From contig CAWHPS010000037.1 of NCBI GenBank assembly GCA_963831235.1, positions 1 through 64,000 of the forward strand: 64,000 bases of DNA, written 5' to 3'. The notes beneath the pieces are model-generated. The model ran no database searches. It was not told where the DNA came from and saw nothing but the letters and a program-made list of their open reading frames with translations. Positions 17,043 through 24,774 of the stretch are shown one piece after another; the stretch's first letter is position 1; each line of letters starts with the position of its first letter. Position numbers and translations under genes: made by a program. Source of the stretch: CAWHPS01 sp963831235. GTDB taxonomy: Bacteria; Fibrobacterota; OXYB2-FULL-49-7; JAEUSG01.

Positions 17043-17448
17043 ACACGGTACTAAACCCGGCTACAAGGCCCGCACAACCCTTGCCGCAGTTTGCCCCCTG
17101 CACCCCCATCCTTGGCAATCCCCGTCTTTGGTAAGGGTGCCGCAGTAAATTGCAGGGGGCAACCAGCTCTAAAAGGGGTGCTAAGTTTCGGGTTCACCCC
17201 AAGCCTTTGTCTCGGTCGCTGCTTTCAGCGCTTCCTCAAGTCGGCTTTCCCCTCTCCCTCATCTTGCCTTTCCGCCGTGCAGGGGCAGCCCACGGGGCCC
17301 ATATTCCCGTGGCTATCGGTTTCGCATAGCCTCAACTCTGGCCCTGGTACCGTGTAACCCACCCACGCGCTTGTAGCGCTTCCGCCCCTATGGGCTCCCT
17401 GGATCCGGCGCGCCTATGCTTCGCTGCGTCCCGTGTGACCGCGCCGGA
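17043..17448. ncRNA. Candidate large structured non-coding RNA
   Basis: A GC-rich block without a credible gene holds many exact inverted repeats: acacggtac/gtaccgtgt (17043-17051 with 17347-17355), ttgccccctgca/tgcagggggcaa (17091-17102 with 17151-17162), ggggtg/cacccc (17174-17179 with 17195-17200), cgctg/cagcg (17217-17221 with 17226-17230), aagcc/ggctt (17201-17205 with 17243-17247), cacggg/cccgtg (17291-17296 with 17306-17311), gcgc/gcgc (17367-17370 with 17376-17379) and tccggcgcg/cgcgccgga (17404-17412 with 17440-17448). The first helix encloses most of the others, giving a nested layout expected of an RNA. The minus strand is purine-rich, which would suit transcription from that strand. 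Class unknown to me; an origin or transfer region is the main alternative. Confidence 0.5.
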
Positions 17449-17562
17449 ATATTACTTCATACGCCTGTGCCTTACTTGTTTCCCGCACACCAATAATGAG
17501 TTTTTAATAATCATTGACAATTGACAACATATAATCTAACTTTCATTCAAAAGGAGGCTTTC

Positions 17563-17991
17563 TTGAAAATCATTATTCTTGCACTCGCGGCAATTCTTTT
17601 TGCTCAATCTGGCAATGTCGATGTTGTCGGTTCTGATGGAAAATATTTAGGTAAGGCCAACACAAATAAATATGACCCTAATTCAATCTCTAATCCTTAT
17701 GGCCAATATGGCAGCAAGTACAGCCCTAACAGCGTAAATAACGAGTATGGTTCCTATGGGAGCAAGTACTCCACTGAAAGTGCAAAGAACCCATACGCTA
17801 CTGAACCCCCCAAACTTTTTGAAGATAACACTTATAAGGGCAACTTAAGTACAAATAAATATGACCCCAATTCAGTATCCAACCCATATAGCACCTACCA
17901 CAGTGACACTTATAAAAGCCTATTGGAAGAAAAGAAGCCAGCAAATGACATCAACAAACCAATTAAGAGCAAGAAATATTTTATTGAATGA
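17563..17991 (+). CDS. Exported NPY-repeat protein
   Basis: TTG start chosen because aaggagg (17551-17557) lies five bases upstream and a signal peptide (KIIILALAAILFAQS) begins there; a TATAAT box is at 17530-17535 though without a good -35. The 142-residue product then has tandem units of the form NKYDPNSISNPYGQYGSKYS, with five or so NPY/NEY repeats, and a basic tail. I know similar short periplasmic repeat proteins from many Gram-negative genomes, none with a settled function. It converges on the MORN protein gene downstream. Confidence 0.7.
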   Translation: MKIIILALAAILFAQSGNVDVVGSDGKYLGKANTNKYDPNSISNPYGQYGSKYSPNSVNNEYGSYGSKYSTESAKNPYATEPPKLFEDNTYKGNLSTNKYDPNSVSNPYSTYHSDTYKSLLEEKKPANDINKPIKSKKYFIE

Positions 17992-18018
17992 CAATATCGT
18001 CAAGATTTAGTATTGCTT

Positions 18019-18849
18019 TCAGTTTACCAATTTCCCGTCCTTCCAGGTATACTCAGATTTCTTTTTCCCGTTTTCATACCATGTAATTGACAATCCATCG
18101 GCCTTTCCATTCTTATAAGCCGCTTCAGATCTCTTCTGTCCGTTTTCATGCCACGTGGTTAGTAATCCTTCTGCCTTACCATCCTTGATGACAACTTCAG
18201 TTTCCTTTTGCCCATTCGAATACCATCTTGTTTCTAATCCATCTTCTTGCCCGTCCTTATAGGTGGTTTTAGATTCCTTTTGCCCGTTATCAAACCACCA
18301 GGTTGCTAATCCATTTAACTTATCATCCTTATAATTGACTTCATATTTCTTTTGCCCGTTCTCATGCCATGAACTTGATAAGCCATTTTTATTGCCGTCC
18401 GTGTAGTGGCATTCACCACTTATCTTCCCGCTTTCATACCATGAAGTCGCTAATCCATCTTCTTTCCCATCCTTATAGGTAACAACAGATTTATTTTGGC
18501 CGTTCTCATGCCAGAAAGTTGCCAGCCCATCTCGTTTCCCATCCCGCCAAGTTTGTTCAAGGTTTTTTACCCCATTTGCATACCACCCAATCGCAAATCC
18601 ATCTTGTTTGCCATCCTTCCAATTGCTTTCTTCTGCTTTCTGACCGTTCCCATACCATGTGGTCATCAATCCATCCGTTAAATAATTCCTTTGCGAACCC
18701 TGCTTGATATAATACATTTCCTTTATTTGACCATTCTCATATTTGGTCTGTCTTATTTCTCGTTCTGCACATTCCGTAACCACAACAAGAAACGTCAATG
18801 CAGCAGAAAGACAGATTAAATAAATTTTAATCGTTGTTTTGATTCGCAT
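18019..18849 (-). CDS. MORN-variant repeat protein (YwqK family)
   Basis: 276 residues: an N-terminal hydrophobic export signal and ten repeats of about 24 residues of the pattern W-(H/Y)-x-N-G-Q-K...Y-K-D-G-K-x-D-G-L. These MORN_2 repeats form elongated beta hairpins; databases often label such proteins YwqK-type antitoxins, but here the export signal and lack of a partner make an envelope or contact role equally likely. The ATG lies only two bases from the end of an insertion sequence, whose terminal repeat supplies the ggaaag ribosome-site-like sequence, so its native leader has been displaced. Confidence 0.8.
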   Translation of the reverse strand: MRIKTTIKIYLICLSAALTFLVVVTECAEREIRQTKYENGQIKEMYYIKQGSQRNYLTDGLMTTWYGNGQKAEESNWKDGKQDGFAIGWYANGVKNLEQTWRDGKRDGLATFWHENGQNKSVVTYKDGKEDGLATSWYESGKISGECHYTDGNKNGLSSSWHENGQKKYEVNYKDDKLNGLATWWFDNGQKESKTTYKDGQEDGLETRWYSNGQKETEVVIKDGKAEGLLTTWHENGQKRSEAAYKNGKADGLSITWYENGKKKSEYTWKDGKLVN

Positions 18850-18916
18850 AACTTACTTTCCGAGGGTTGGGGACATGATAATTTTCGAATTAAAAGTGGC
18901 TGCAAAAAATGCGATG

Positions 18917-20504
18917 CTATCCCATTTTGAAGAACTCTGACTGTTTGATTTTCAAGCAATCTAACACAATCAACTGTCTCTTTGTAAGCGGGTCTGGAAT
19001 GACCGATAATGTCTGACTGCCTTTGCAAATATACTGAAGCCGCACATCGTTGAACAATTCGAACAACCTATCTGCTGTCGGTGCTTTGCATTGGCGATCT
19101 TCCGGATATATCGGAATACTGTCTTTGCCCCTGTTTTTCATTTCTTTGCGAACATCCCGTTCTATAAGCGCAGCAATGAGCATCCCAAGAAAATATAGTA
19201 GCATCAAGGCTTCAATACGTTCCGGATTTTGTAGAAATACTGGGGCGACATTATAGACACTTTTGAGTTGTTCATGTCTCTTTTCAAGGTTGGGTTGATA
19301 TTTATATATCCGTAATATCTCATTTGCTACATTCTTGAGGTTAGAGGTCAATGGAAAAATGCCGTCATATCGTGCATCATATTGAATGTTTTGTGTGTTT
19401 TGGCAATAGCTCATTTTATAACTGGTTTTTTTAATCTTGCGGTATGCCGTGTTAGCGTGTGGTCGTCCACGCTGTTGCTGTTTGATTATTTCTTCCACCT
19501 CTGTTGCAATCTGGTAGTCAAAATAGGTTTGCGTACGATTGCCTTTCAACGTGGCTTTGGCGGCCTCCTCAAGTTTTTCCCGGTTACGATGTGTCTTCTT
19601 GTTTAATTCACCAAGCACGTCCTCGGTCTTCTCAATTCGTCTCAAGCGGCGTTGCGCATCCTCCAACTGCTTTTGCAGGGATTTAATCCATGCGATACGA
19701 TAGCCTTCCACCGTAAGAAATGGAGACTCCAATGTCCAGAAGGTGCGCATCGAGCCATATTTGCTACGGGGATCCGGTTCCTCGATTGCCTTTTGCCAAT
19801 CCGGGTTATTGGTTTGTATCCATTGCTGAAATCGCTCGATTTCACTTCGGGTTTCCGGCAATACGGTGACAAAACTGCCGCCCTCGGTATCAATAAACTG
19901 CATGGAATCACGTACACATAGCTTGCTGTCGGCAACATATACAAAATTCGCATTTCCCACCAGAGAGCGAAGTGTCATCCAGTTGCTTAAATGAGTCGAA
20001 TCATCCGTCGTATTGCCATCCCAAACTTTGAAATAAAGTGGTACGGAAAAGTCCGCCGCAACAGAGAGAGAAAAGACCAACTGTTTTAAATCGGGTCTAT
20101 GGTCCTTATTGTGGCCGTGCTTTGGTTTTGCGGCTTTTGCTTAGATCAATATCAAAAAGCTTTATGGCCTTGAGTACCACGGTACTGATGAAAGCGGCAC
20201 GATCTGAGGAAAAGAACAGATCCAGTGCCCGGCCCATGCGATCGTCATTGAGCAGTTCCGACTGCCCCTGACCAATTAACCCTCGCTGTTCCGCCCAATC
20301 GCCCATTTTATATAACGGATAACGCTCCAGCATAACATTACGAAGTGCGATACCCAGGGTAGTCGAGACGGGGATCAGGTCACGCGGATCGCTACGTACG
20401 GTCTTTGCAAACAAATCGCAGAGTCCTAAGGCGTCAATGTACTTTTCAATAAGGGGCATAGCACCCAGGCGAACAGAGCGAATGGAAAGGTTGGGGTCGG
20501 TCAT
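18917..20504 (-). pseudogene. IS1634-like transposase, broken
   Basis: Two frames make up one transposase. 20504 to about 20106 gives the N-terminal domain (RSVRLGAMPLIEKYIDALGL to NDDRMGRALDLFF); 20135 to 18917 gives the catalytic C-terminal part, beginning with HNKDHRPDLKQLV and ending in the YQPNLEKRHEQLK signature region. Compared with the intact relative at 37758-39431, some 20-30 codons around the first catalytic Asp (HNDSTT in the relative) are missing and the frame changes near 20130. It cannot encode an active enzyme. Confidence 0.88.
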
Positions 20505-20509
20505 AGAAT

Positions 20510-20550
20510 AAATATAATACTTGCAATATATTATTGCAAGTATTATATTT
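20510..20550. promoter_or_regulatory. Perfect palindrome between divergent IS genes
   Basis: Arms of 19 bases (20510-20528 and 20532-20550) are exact inverted repeats around a 3-base centre. The transposase ATG (20504, minus) and accessory ATG (20556, plus) lie five bases outside each arm. Each arm contains a TATAAT-like box, giving back-to-back promoter potential and a strong operator-like symmetry. Confidence 0.75.
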
Positions 20551-20555
20551 TACCC

Positions 20556-20939
20556 ATGCCTATAGAAGCTTCATTGCACTCCAGACAGGAGAAGCTTAAA
20601 AAACGCCTGCTTGCCGTTGGTAACGCTATCCCCGGAACCATCCATGCGTTGTACGCACTATGTGGCAGTAAGCATTGTGAATGTCTGAAAGATAAAACAA
20701 AACGTCATGGCCCCTATTACCGTTGGCACCACCATGTTGGTGGGCGACAGGTTACGATAGGTTTAGATGAAGAAGAAGTCGCCTTGTTGGATGGCTGGAT
20801 AAAAAACAGAATGGAATTGGATAAAATCTTGAAGCATATTCTGGATATCGGTGCGTCTTATGCTAAAAATCACCTGCTTACAAAAAAGCAGCCGAAGGGG
20901 AAATTAAATAAAACTCTCTTTCCAACCCGCGGAAAGTAA
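20556..20939 (+). CDS. IS-associated accessory protein with CGxxxCxC motif
   Basis: 127 residues. The core holds a cysteine cluster CGSKHCECLKD followed by HGPYYRWHHHVGGRQVTIGL and a helical C-terminal half. The intact IS at 37258-39498 has a homologous gene in the same divergent position with CGKTTCWCANPEVKGHLYTK. The conserved Cys/His pattern suggests a metal-binding or DNA-binding accessory to transposition. I think it belongs to a family filed as a domain of unknown function beside transposases. Its last codon abuts the right terminal repeat. The reading frame is intact although its transposase is not. Confidence 0.72.
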   Translation: MPIEASLHSRQEKLKKRLLAVGNAIPGTIHALYALCGSKHCECLKDKTKRHGPYYRWHHHVGGRQVTIGLDEEEVALLDGWIKNRMELDKILKHILDIGASYAKNHLLTKKQPKGKLNKTLFPTRGK

Positions 20940-20944
20940 GTTAT

Positions 20945-21274
20945 AATGCAACAAAGTATTCAAATTCGTTGGAATACTTAGTATCCCTTTTCCAGTTAAA
21001 ACCCTTTTCTCAACATCATACGCCCCGCGCTAATAATTACCCCCCTATAGGAAAACTATATTTACACTGGAAAGAAGTCTCTTGCCCACCTATGAGATTG
21101 AAAAAATGACTGACATCATTAATAGGATGCGTCAGAACTGCCGGTTGACACAGGTAGCTGTTTAGATGTATAATTTTAGAGTATGTTAACGTACCATAGA
21201 AGATGGCAATCCCAAATCATAAGGAATCAGACATACCTGTGCTAATCGGATAGGCATGGTTGATTTATTGTCTA
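20945..21274. other. Intergenic stretch without a gene
   Basis: About 330 bases holding no credible coding frame. A short frame at 21105-21164 is probably chance or a transposase relic. The only notable item is the consensus promoter listed separately. Confidence 0.5.
21145..21174 (+). promoter_or_regulatory. Perfect-consensus sigma70 promoter with no gene downstream
   Basis: TTGACA (21145-21150), an 18-base spacer and TATAAT (21169-21174). Both hexamers are exact. Transcription to the right would begin near 21181 and run antisense through the transposase/heparinase fragment. It may be a relic of a lost gene or drive a small RNA. Confidence 0.5.
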
Positions 21275-21991
21275 TTAATTCGTATTTTCATTAAGTAAAG
21301 AAGTTTGATGACCACTTTTAGTTAATTTGCGTATTTCACGGATCCATAGCTTTCCGCCCACAAAAACACCTCGTTCCGCAATCTGCATCATAACGCTCTG
21401 GCCATCAGGAAAGCAAACCGTATGTTCCGAAAATTCTTCCGCTGCCCAATTATCTTTCACCGACTTGTTATAGGTATAGCATGCTATCCGAGCTTCCCAC
21501 ATGTCTTTGAAAAATTGTGGGCTATATCCCTCTCTGTCAAAAACCAAGGCAAAACGGGACATATAAGGGTCTGACTGTAATTGCTCCTCGGTTGGTTCAT
21601 TAGGAACATCCGCTCTCAAGCGGGGGACAATCTGCTCCCGTAACATAGAGAGCAAGCCATCGGTAAACACAGTAGAATTAGAATAAAGCATCCAGACCAG
21701 TAATTCCCCGTTCATTGACAGGAAATCGAGAAAAAACTCCAATGATCCAATCCAGGTTTTCGCGCGAATGCCGACACTCAGCAAATTCCATGGGCAGGGG
21801 TTAAAGACCACGTTTGCCGCCCGGAACGTGGGGATGTCCGGCGGTTCAACTTTATTTGCAAAATCAGTAAGTAATTGCGTATAAACCCGCGCATATTTCT
21901 CATCACCCGTACACCAGTAAGCTATTCCCAGATCAAAAAGGAAAAAATAGCGGTTAAGAAATTCATTATCAAGCTGGCTTTCCGCAGCGAA
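21275..21991 (-). pseudogene. Chimeric remnant: heparinase II/III N-terminal fragment joined to transposase fragment
   Basis: The upstream part (21991 to about 21670, minus) reads NEFLNRYFFLFDLGIAYWCT, GDEKYARVYTQLLTDFANK and AKTWIGSLEFFLDFLS, the pattern of the helical N-terminal domain of heparinase II/III or alginate-lyase enzymes. The downstream part reads LREQIVPRLRADVPNEPTEE, RFALVFDREGYSPQFFKDM and REIRKLTKSGHQTSLL, a transposase catalytic region. The two share one open frame but neither is complete, and a stop lies just upstream of 21991. This is the scar of an insertion followed by deletion. Confidence 0.7.
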
Positions 21992-22010
21992 TTACAGCAA
22001 ACCAAGTGGC

Positions 22011-23708
22011 TTATTCTGGTTTGAGCTCAAACCGGACTCGCATGGTGTCGTCTTTTTGAATATTGATGGTTTCCTGGTAGTCCCGAAATCCGGTTTGTTT
22101 TAGCTTTAGGGTATGTGTACCAACAGACAAGGCCAGGAGAATCTTGGTCGGTGTGGTGCATATCCTTTGATCGTCCACATACAAATTGGCCCATGGTTTG
22201 GAAAAGACATGGAGCATACCTGTTCCGGAAAGTTGTTGGCTTATTGGAGCGGGCCTGACTTCGTGGGTTTTTATCAATGTCTCTTTTTGAGCAGAAGCAA
22301 CAGGTTTCCGCTGAATCTTAGACGTGCTTTGGACCGCTGGCTTTACTTGCGAAGCGGTTGTGTGCGGTGCGACGGCCTTTTCCTGCTTTGCCGGGGGTGT
22401 GCTAATTGCTGGCGTATCAGAGGGTAATGCCGCTCTTTCGGAAACAACCGCCGCGGCCTCAGTTCGCAATGGCTGATTTTCTTTGTTAAGAGGCTTGCGC
22501 ACCGGCTCTGTTTTGCCAAACATAAAAAACGTTGATATTCCCAAGACCAGAAAGATAGCGGTCGCGATAACCATATTTCTAAGGGTAAAAAACCGCTTTT
22601 TCTCTGGCATGGGAGTAGTCAATTTAATTTTGATAGGCGTTATTGGCTTGACGCCCCCGGCTTGAGTTACATCAAAACCCCTGGATTGCTTTAGAATGGT
22701 TGCCACTTCCTTGTTGCCTGGATCGTAGGCAAGCGCAGCCTCAAGGTGCGCGCGGGATTTGCGAATTTCTCCGGATGCTGATAATTCTTTCCCTTTTTTT
22801 ATATGATAATTGATGACCTTTCTCAGCAGATTCTTAATCGTGGTTTCCCGGAGATTGAGATTGGCGGATATTTCATCGGCCGGATCGCGAACCCCCAATT
22901 CCACCATATAATTATGCATGGTATCAAGAAGCAGGGTAAGGTTTGGCAATCGTTTATCCAATTCCTTTGCGAGACACAGAGAAATGTTGCCGGTCAATTC
23001 ATCAGGCAGCCAGGAAGCCAGTTCATGAACCGGCGGTTCTTGCGAGTGAATTATCTGGTAAAGCACCGAAGGGATGTTGTCTCCGGTAAATGGATAGCGC
23101 CCTGTGACTATCAGGTAGAGCAGTACGCCGGCGCTGAAAATATCGATGCGGGCATCCTTGACTTTTTCGCCGCGCGCCATTTCAGGAGACATGAAAAGCG
23201 GGGTGCCAATGGCGCCATCCGATGCGGTCAGATTTTGAGAGAAGCCCGCATAAGATAGTCCGAAATCCAGAAGCTTCACCTTTCCTTCTTTTGAAATCAG
23301 GATATTGCCGGGTTTAATGTCGCGGTGCAACACGCCTTTCCGATGAGCGTATTCCAAACCTTTTAAAGCTTGATAAACAATCAGCAGCCCAATTTCCTTG
23401 ATAATCCGCTTTTCTTTAAGAAGGCTTTCAAGGTCGTGGCCGTCAACGTATTCCATGACGATATAAAAGGAGCCCAGCTCAACCCCAAACTCATAGATAT
23501 GAATGATGTTTTCGTGGTCAAGGGCTGCAGCAGCTTTGGCCTCATTTTCGAAACGCTTAATGGAAATATCATTGTGCAAAAGGCTGTGGGACATCTTTTT
23601 AATTGCCACTTTTCGATTAAGCGAGGTTTGGACTGCAGAAAAGACCTGAGCCATTCCGCCTTGCCCCAGCGGCTTTATATCGGTATATTCAGATAAGGAA
23701 AAAGCCAT
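22011..23708 (-). CDS. Membrane-anchored Ser/Thr protein kinase with C-terminal PEGA domain
   Basis: 565 residues. The kinase domain (about 8-275) is complete: LGQGGMAQVF glycine loop, KVAIKK lysine, HRDIKPGN catalytic loop, DFG, and GTPLFMSPE activation segment. A linker and one membrane span (about 375-397, NMVIATAIFLVLGISTFFMF) lead to a Pro/Ala/Thr-rich stalk and a PEGA domain (GMLHVFSKPWANLYVDDQ to the end) outside the cytoplasm. So an outer sensor or wall-contact domain is linked to a cytoplasmic kinase. It is transcribed away from the lipoprotein pair at 24092-28169 across a shared intergenic region. Confidence 0.92.
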   Translation of the reverse strand: MAFSLSEYTDIKPLGQGGMAQVFSAVQTSLNRKVAIKKMSHSLLHNDISIKRFENEAKAAAALDHENIIHIYEFGVELGSFYIVMEYVDGHDLESLLKEKRIIKEIGLLIVYQALKGLEYAHRKGVLHRDIKPGNILISKEGKVKLLDFGLSYAGFSQNLTASDGAIGTPLFMSPEMARGEKVKDARIDIFSAGVLLYLIVTGRYPFTGDNIPSVLYQIIHSQEPPVHELASWLPDELTGNISLCLAKELDKRLPNLTLLLDTMHNYMVELGVRDPADEISANLNLRETTIKNLLRKVINYHIKKGKELSASGEIRKSRAHLEAALAYDPGNKEVATILKQSRGFDVTQAGGVKPITPIKIKLTTPMPEKKRFFTLRNMVIATAIFLVLGISTFFMFGKTEPVRKPLNKENQPLRTEAAAVVSERAALPSDTPAISTPPAKQEKAVAPHTTASQVKPAVQSTSKIQRKPVASAQKETLIKTHEVRPAPISQQLSGTGMLHVFSKPWANLYVDDQRICTTPTKILLALSVGTHTLKLKQTGFRDYQETINIQKDDTMRVRFELKPE

Positions 23709-24091
23709 GTATAGAACTCGATTTCTACAAGTTTTAAGGGAGTCGTTAAATTCTTACCATACGAGCAATTGCAAAACTCCAGAAAACAGATGAAAAGAGT
23801 TAAAACCATGTAAATTTCGACACATCAACCTCCAAAATCAATAGTTTTGCAGTTACCGTATATAAAAATAGTATATTTACCAAACAAAAATAAATTTAAT
23901 ATTCTATTTGCGCGATTGCATACGGGATTTCTTGACAAAGATGCTTTGCCTATGGGCCTATGGCATGAAGCTTACATTATTCATTTGCATTATTTTATTT
24001 TACCATAATTATCAAAAGGCCCATTTCGTTCTTGGATGTCTGCAAGATGCGGCGTTTTGACCGTGAGGAGCTTATTTTTGAGAATCAATAA
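23709..24091. other. AT-rich divergent intergenic region
   Basis: 383 bases between the kinase gene (minus) and the frameshifted gene (plus). It is strongly AT-rich around 23850-24010 and must hold promoters in both directions, but no pair of hexamers is convincing. No gene seen. Confidence 0.5.
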
Positions 24092-24774
24092 ATGATCGGA
24101 TTAAATTGTAATGGTCCAAACCGAAGAATGGTTTTGGCCTTGTTTATTTTTTTTGGATTTTCAATTATGCCTGCATCGCTTCAGGCATCACCCGGAATTC
24201 CCTGGAATTATGCATCTACCTTTACGAGAACGGGTCATATGCCGAAGCCATCGATAGTCTGAAATCATTTATGCTCACAACCTCAGACCGCAAGGCGAAG
24301 GCTGAATGCTACAAGTATCTGGCTTTTTCCGCCATAATGCTCGATATGATTAATTCCGCAAAAGAAAATTTCAAGGAAATGCTGACGCAATATCCGGATA
24401 TGGCCATAGATACCATCCAAGTCCCTCCCTCCATTACGATTGTTTTCAAGCAAGTAGTCACGGAAAAAGAGTTAGAAGCGAAAAAGGCGGACGAAGGAAA
24501 AGCCGGCCGCCGAAGCCGTATTGTCAGCGCTGAAGTTGCGGGCGGCGCCGGATTCGTGGCTGCGGGGCTTGGTATTTTATTTTATACCAGGGAAAGCAAT
24601 GCCTGGGATCATTACAATCAGTCAACCAATCCCGCAGAAATTACAAACTATCGCAACGAAACAAGCGGCAATTTTCTGGTAAGTCGGATTTCACTTGCTG
24701 TCTCAGCAACGGCCTTTTTATACGCAGGATACCAACTTTGGCTGCTTCCCCCTAAGGAATCCAATAAACCATGA
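24092..24774 (+). pseudogene. Exported TPR-like protein, frameshifted near its N-terminus
   Basis: The first frame from ATG 24092 gives a signal peptide (MVLALFIFFGFSIMPASLQA) but stops near 24260. The rest continues in another frame: LYENGSYAEAIDSLKSF, KAECYKYLAFSAIMLDMINS and AKENFKEMLTQYPDMAIDT (tetratricopeptide-like helices), then two likely membrane spans and a short tail. The span of 683 bases is one short of a multiple of three, fitting a one-base deletion around 24180-24210. The stop overlaps the next start as ATGA, so the pair was a real operon. A sequencing error is possible. Confidence 0.7.

Larger units (their letters stand above)
10309..17450. mobile_element. Integrative element inserted at a tRNA (satellite or mobilisable island type)
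   Basis: From the tRNA fragment rightwards all genes lie on the minus strand: integrase, AlpA-like protein, primase-helicase, winged-helix proteins, XRE-type regulator and ORF6N protein. No terminase, capsid, portal, tail or conjugation gene is visible. The left edge is well supported. The right edge is uncertain: I found no second copy of the tRNA end in the window, so 17450 (end of the structured non-coding block) is only a practical limit. Confidence 0.6.
18852..20940. mobile_element. Decayed IS1634-like insertion sequence with divergent accessory gene
   Basis: Terminal inverted repeats start CTTACTTTCCG and match over 19 bases with one difference (18852-18870 and 20922-20940). Inside are a broken transposase (minus) and a small accessory gene (plus) reading away from each other. 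Flanking bases gcataa and ttataa share only four of six positions, so the 6-base target duplication appears eroded. The same two-gene design occurs intact at 37258-39498. Confidence 0.85.

Noticed and set aside
17091..17357. Open frame of 88 codons on the plus strand in the GC-rich block
   Set aside because: Proline- and serine-rich translation without family likeness or ribosome site; it overlaps several exact inverted repeats that explain the sequence better.
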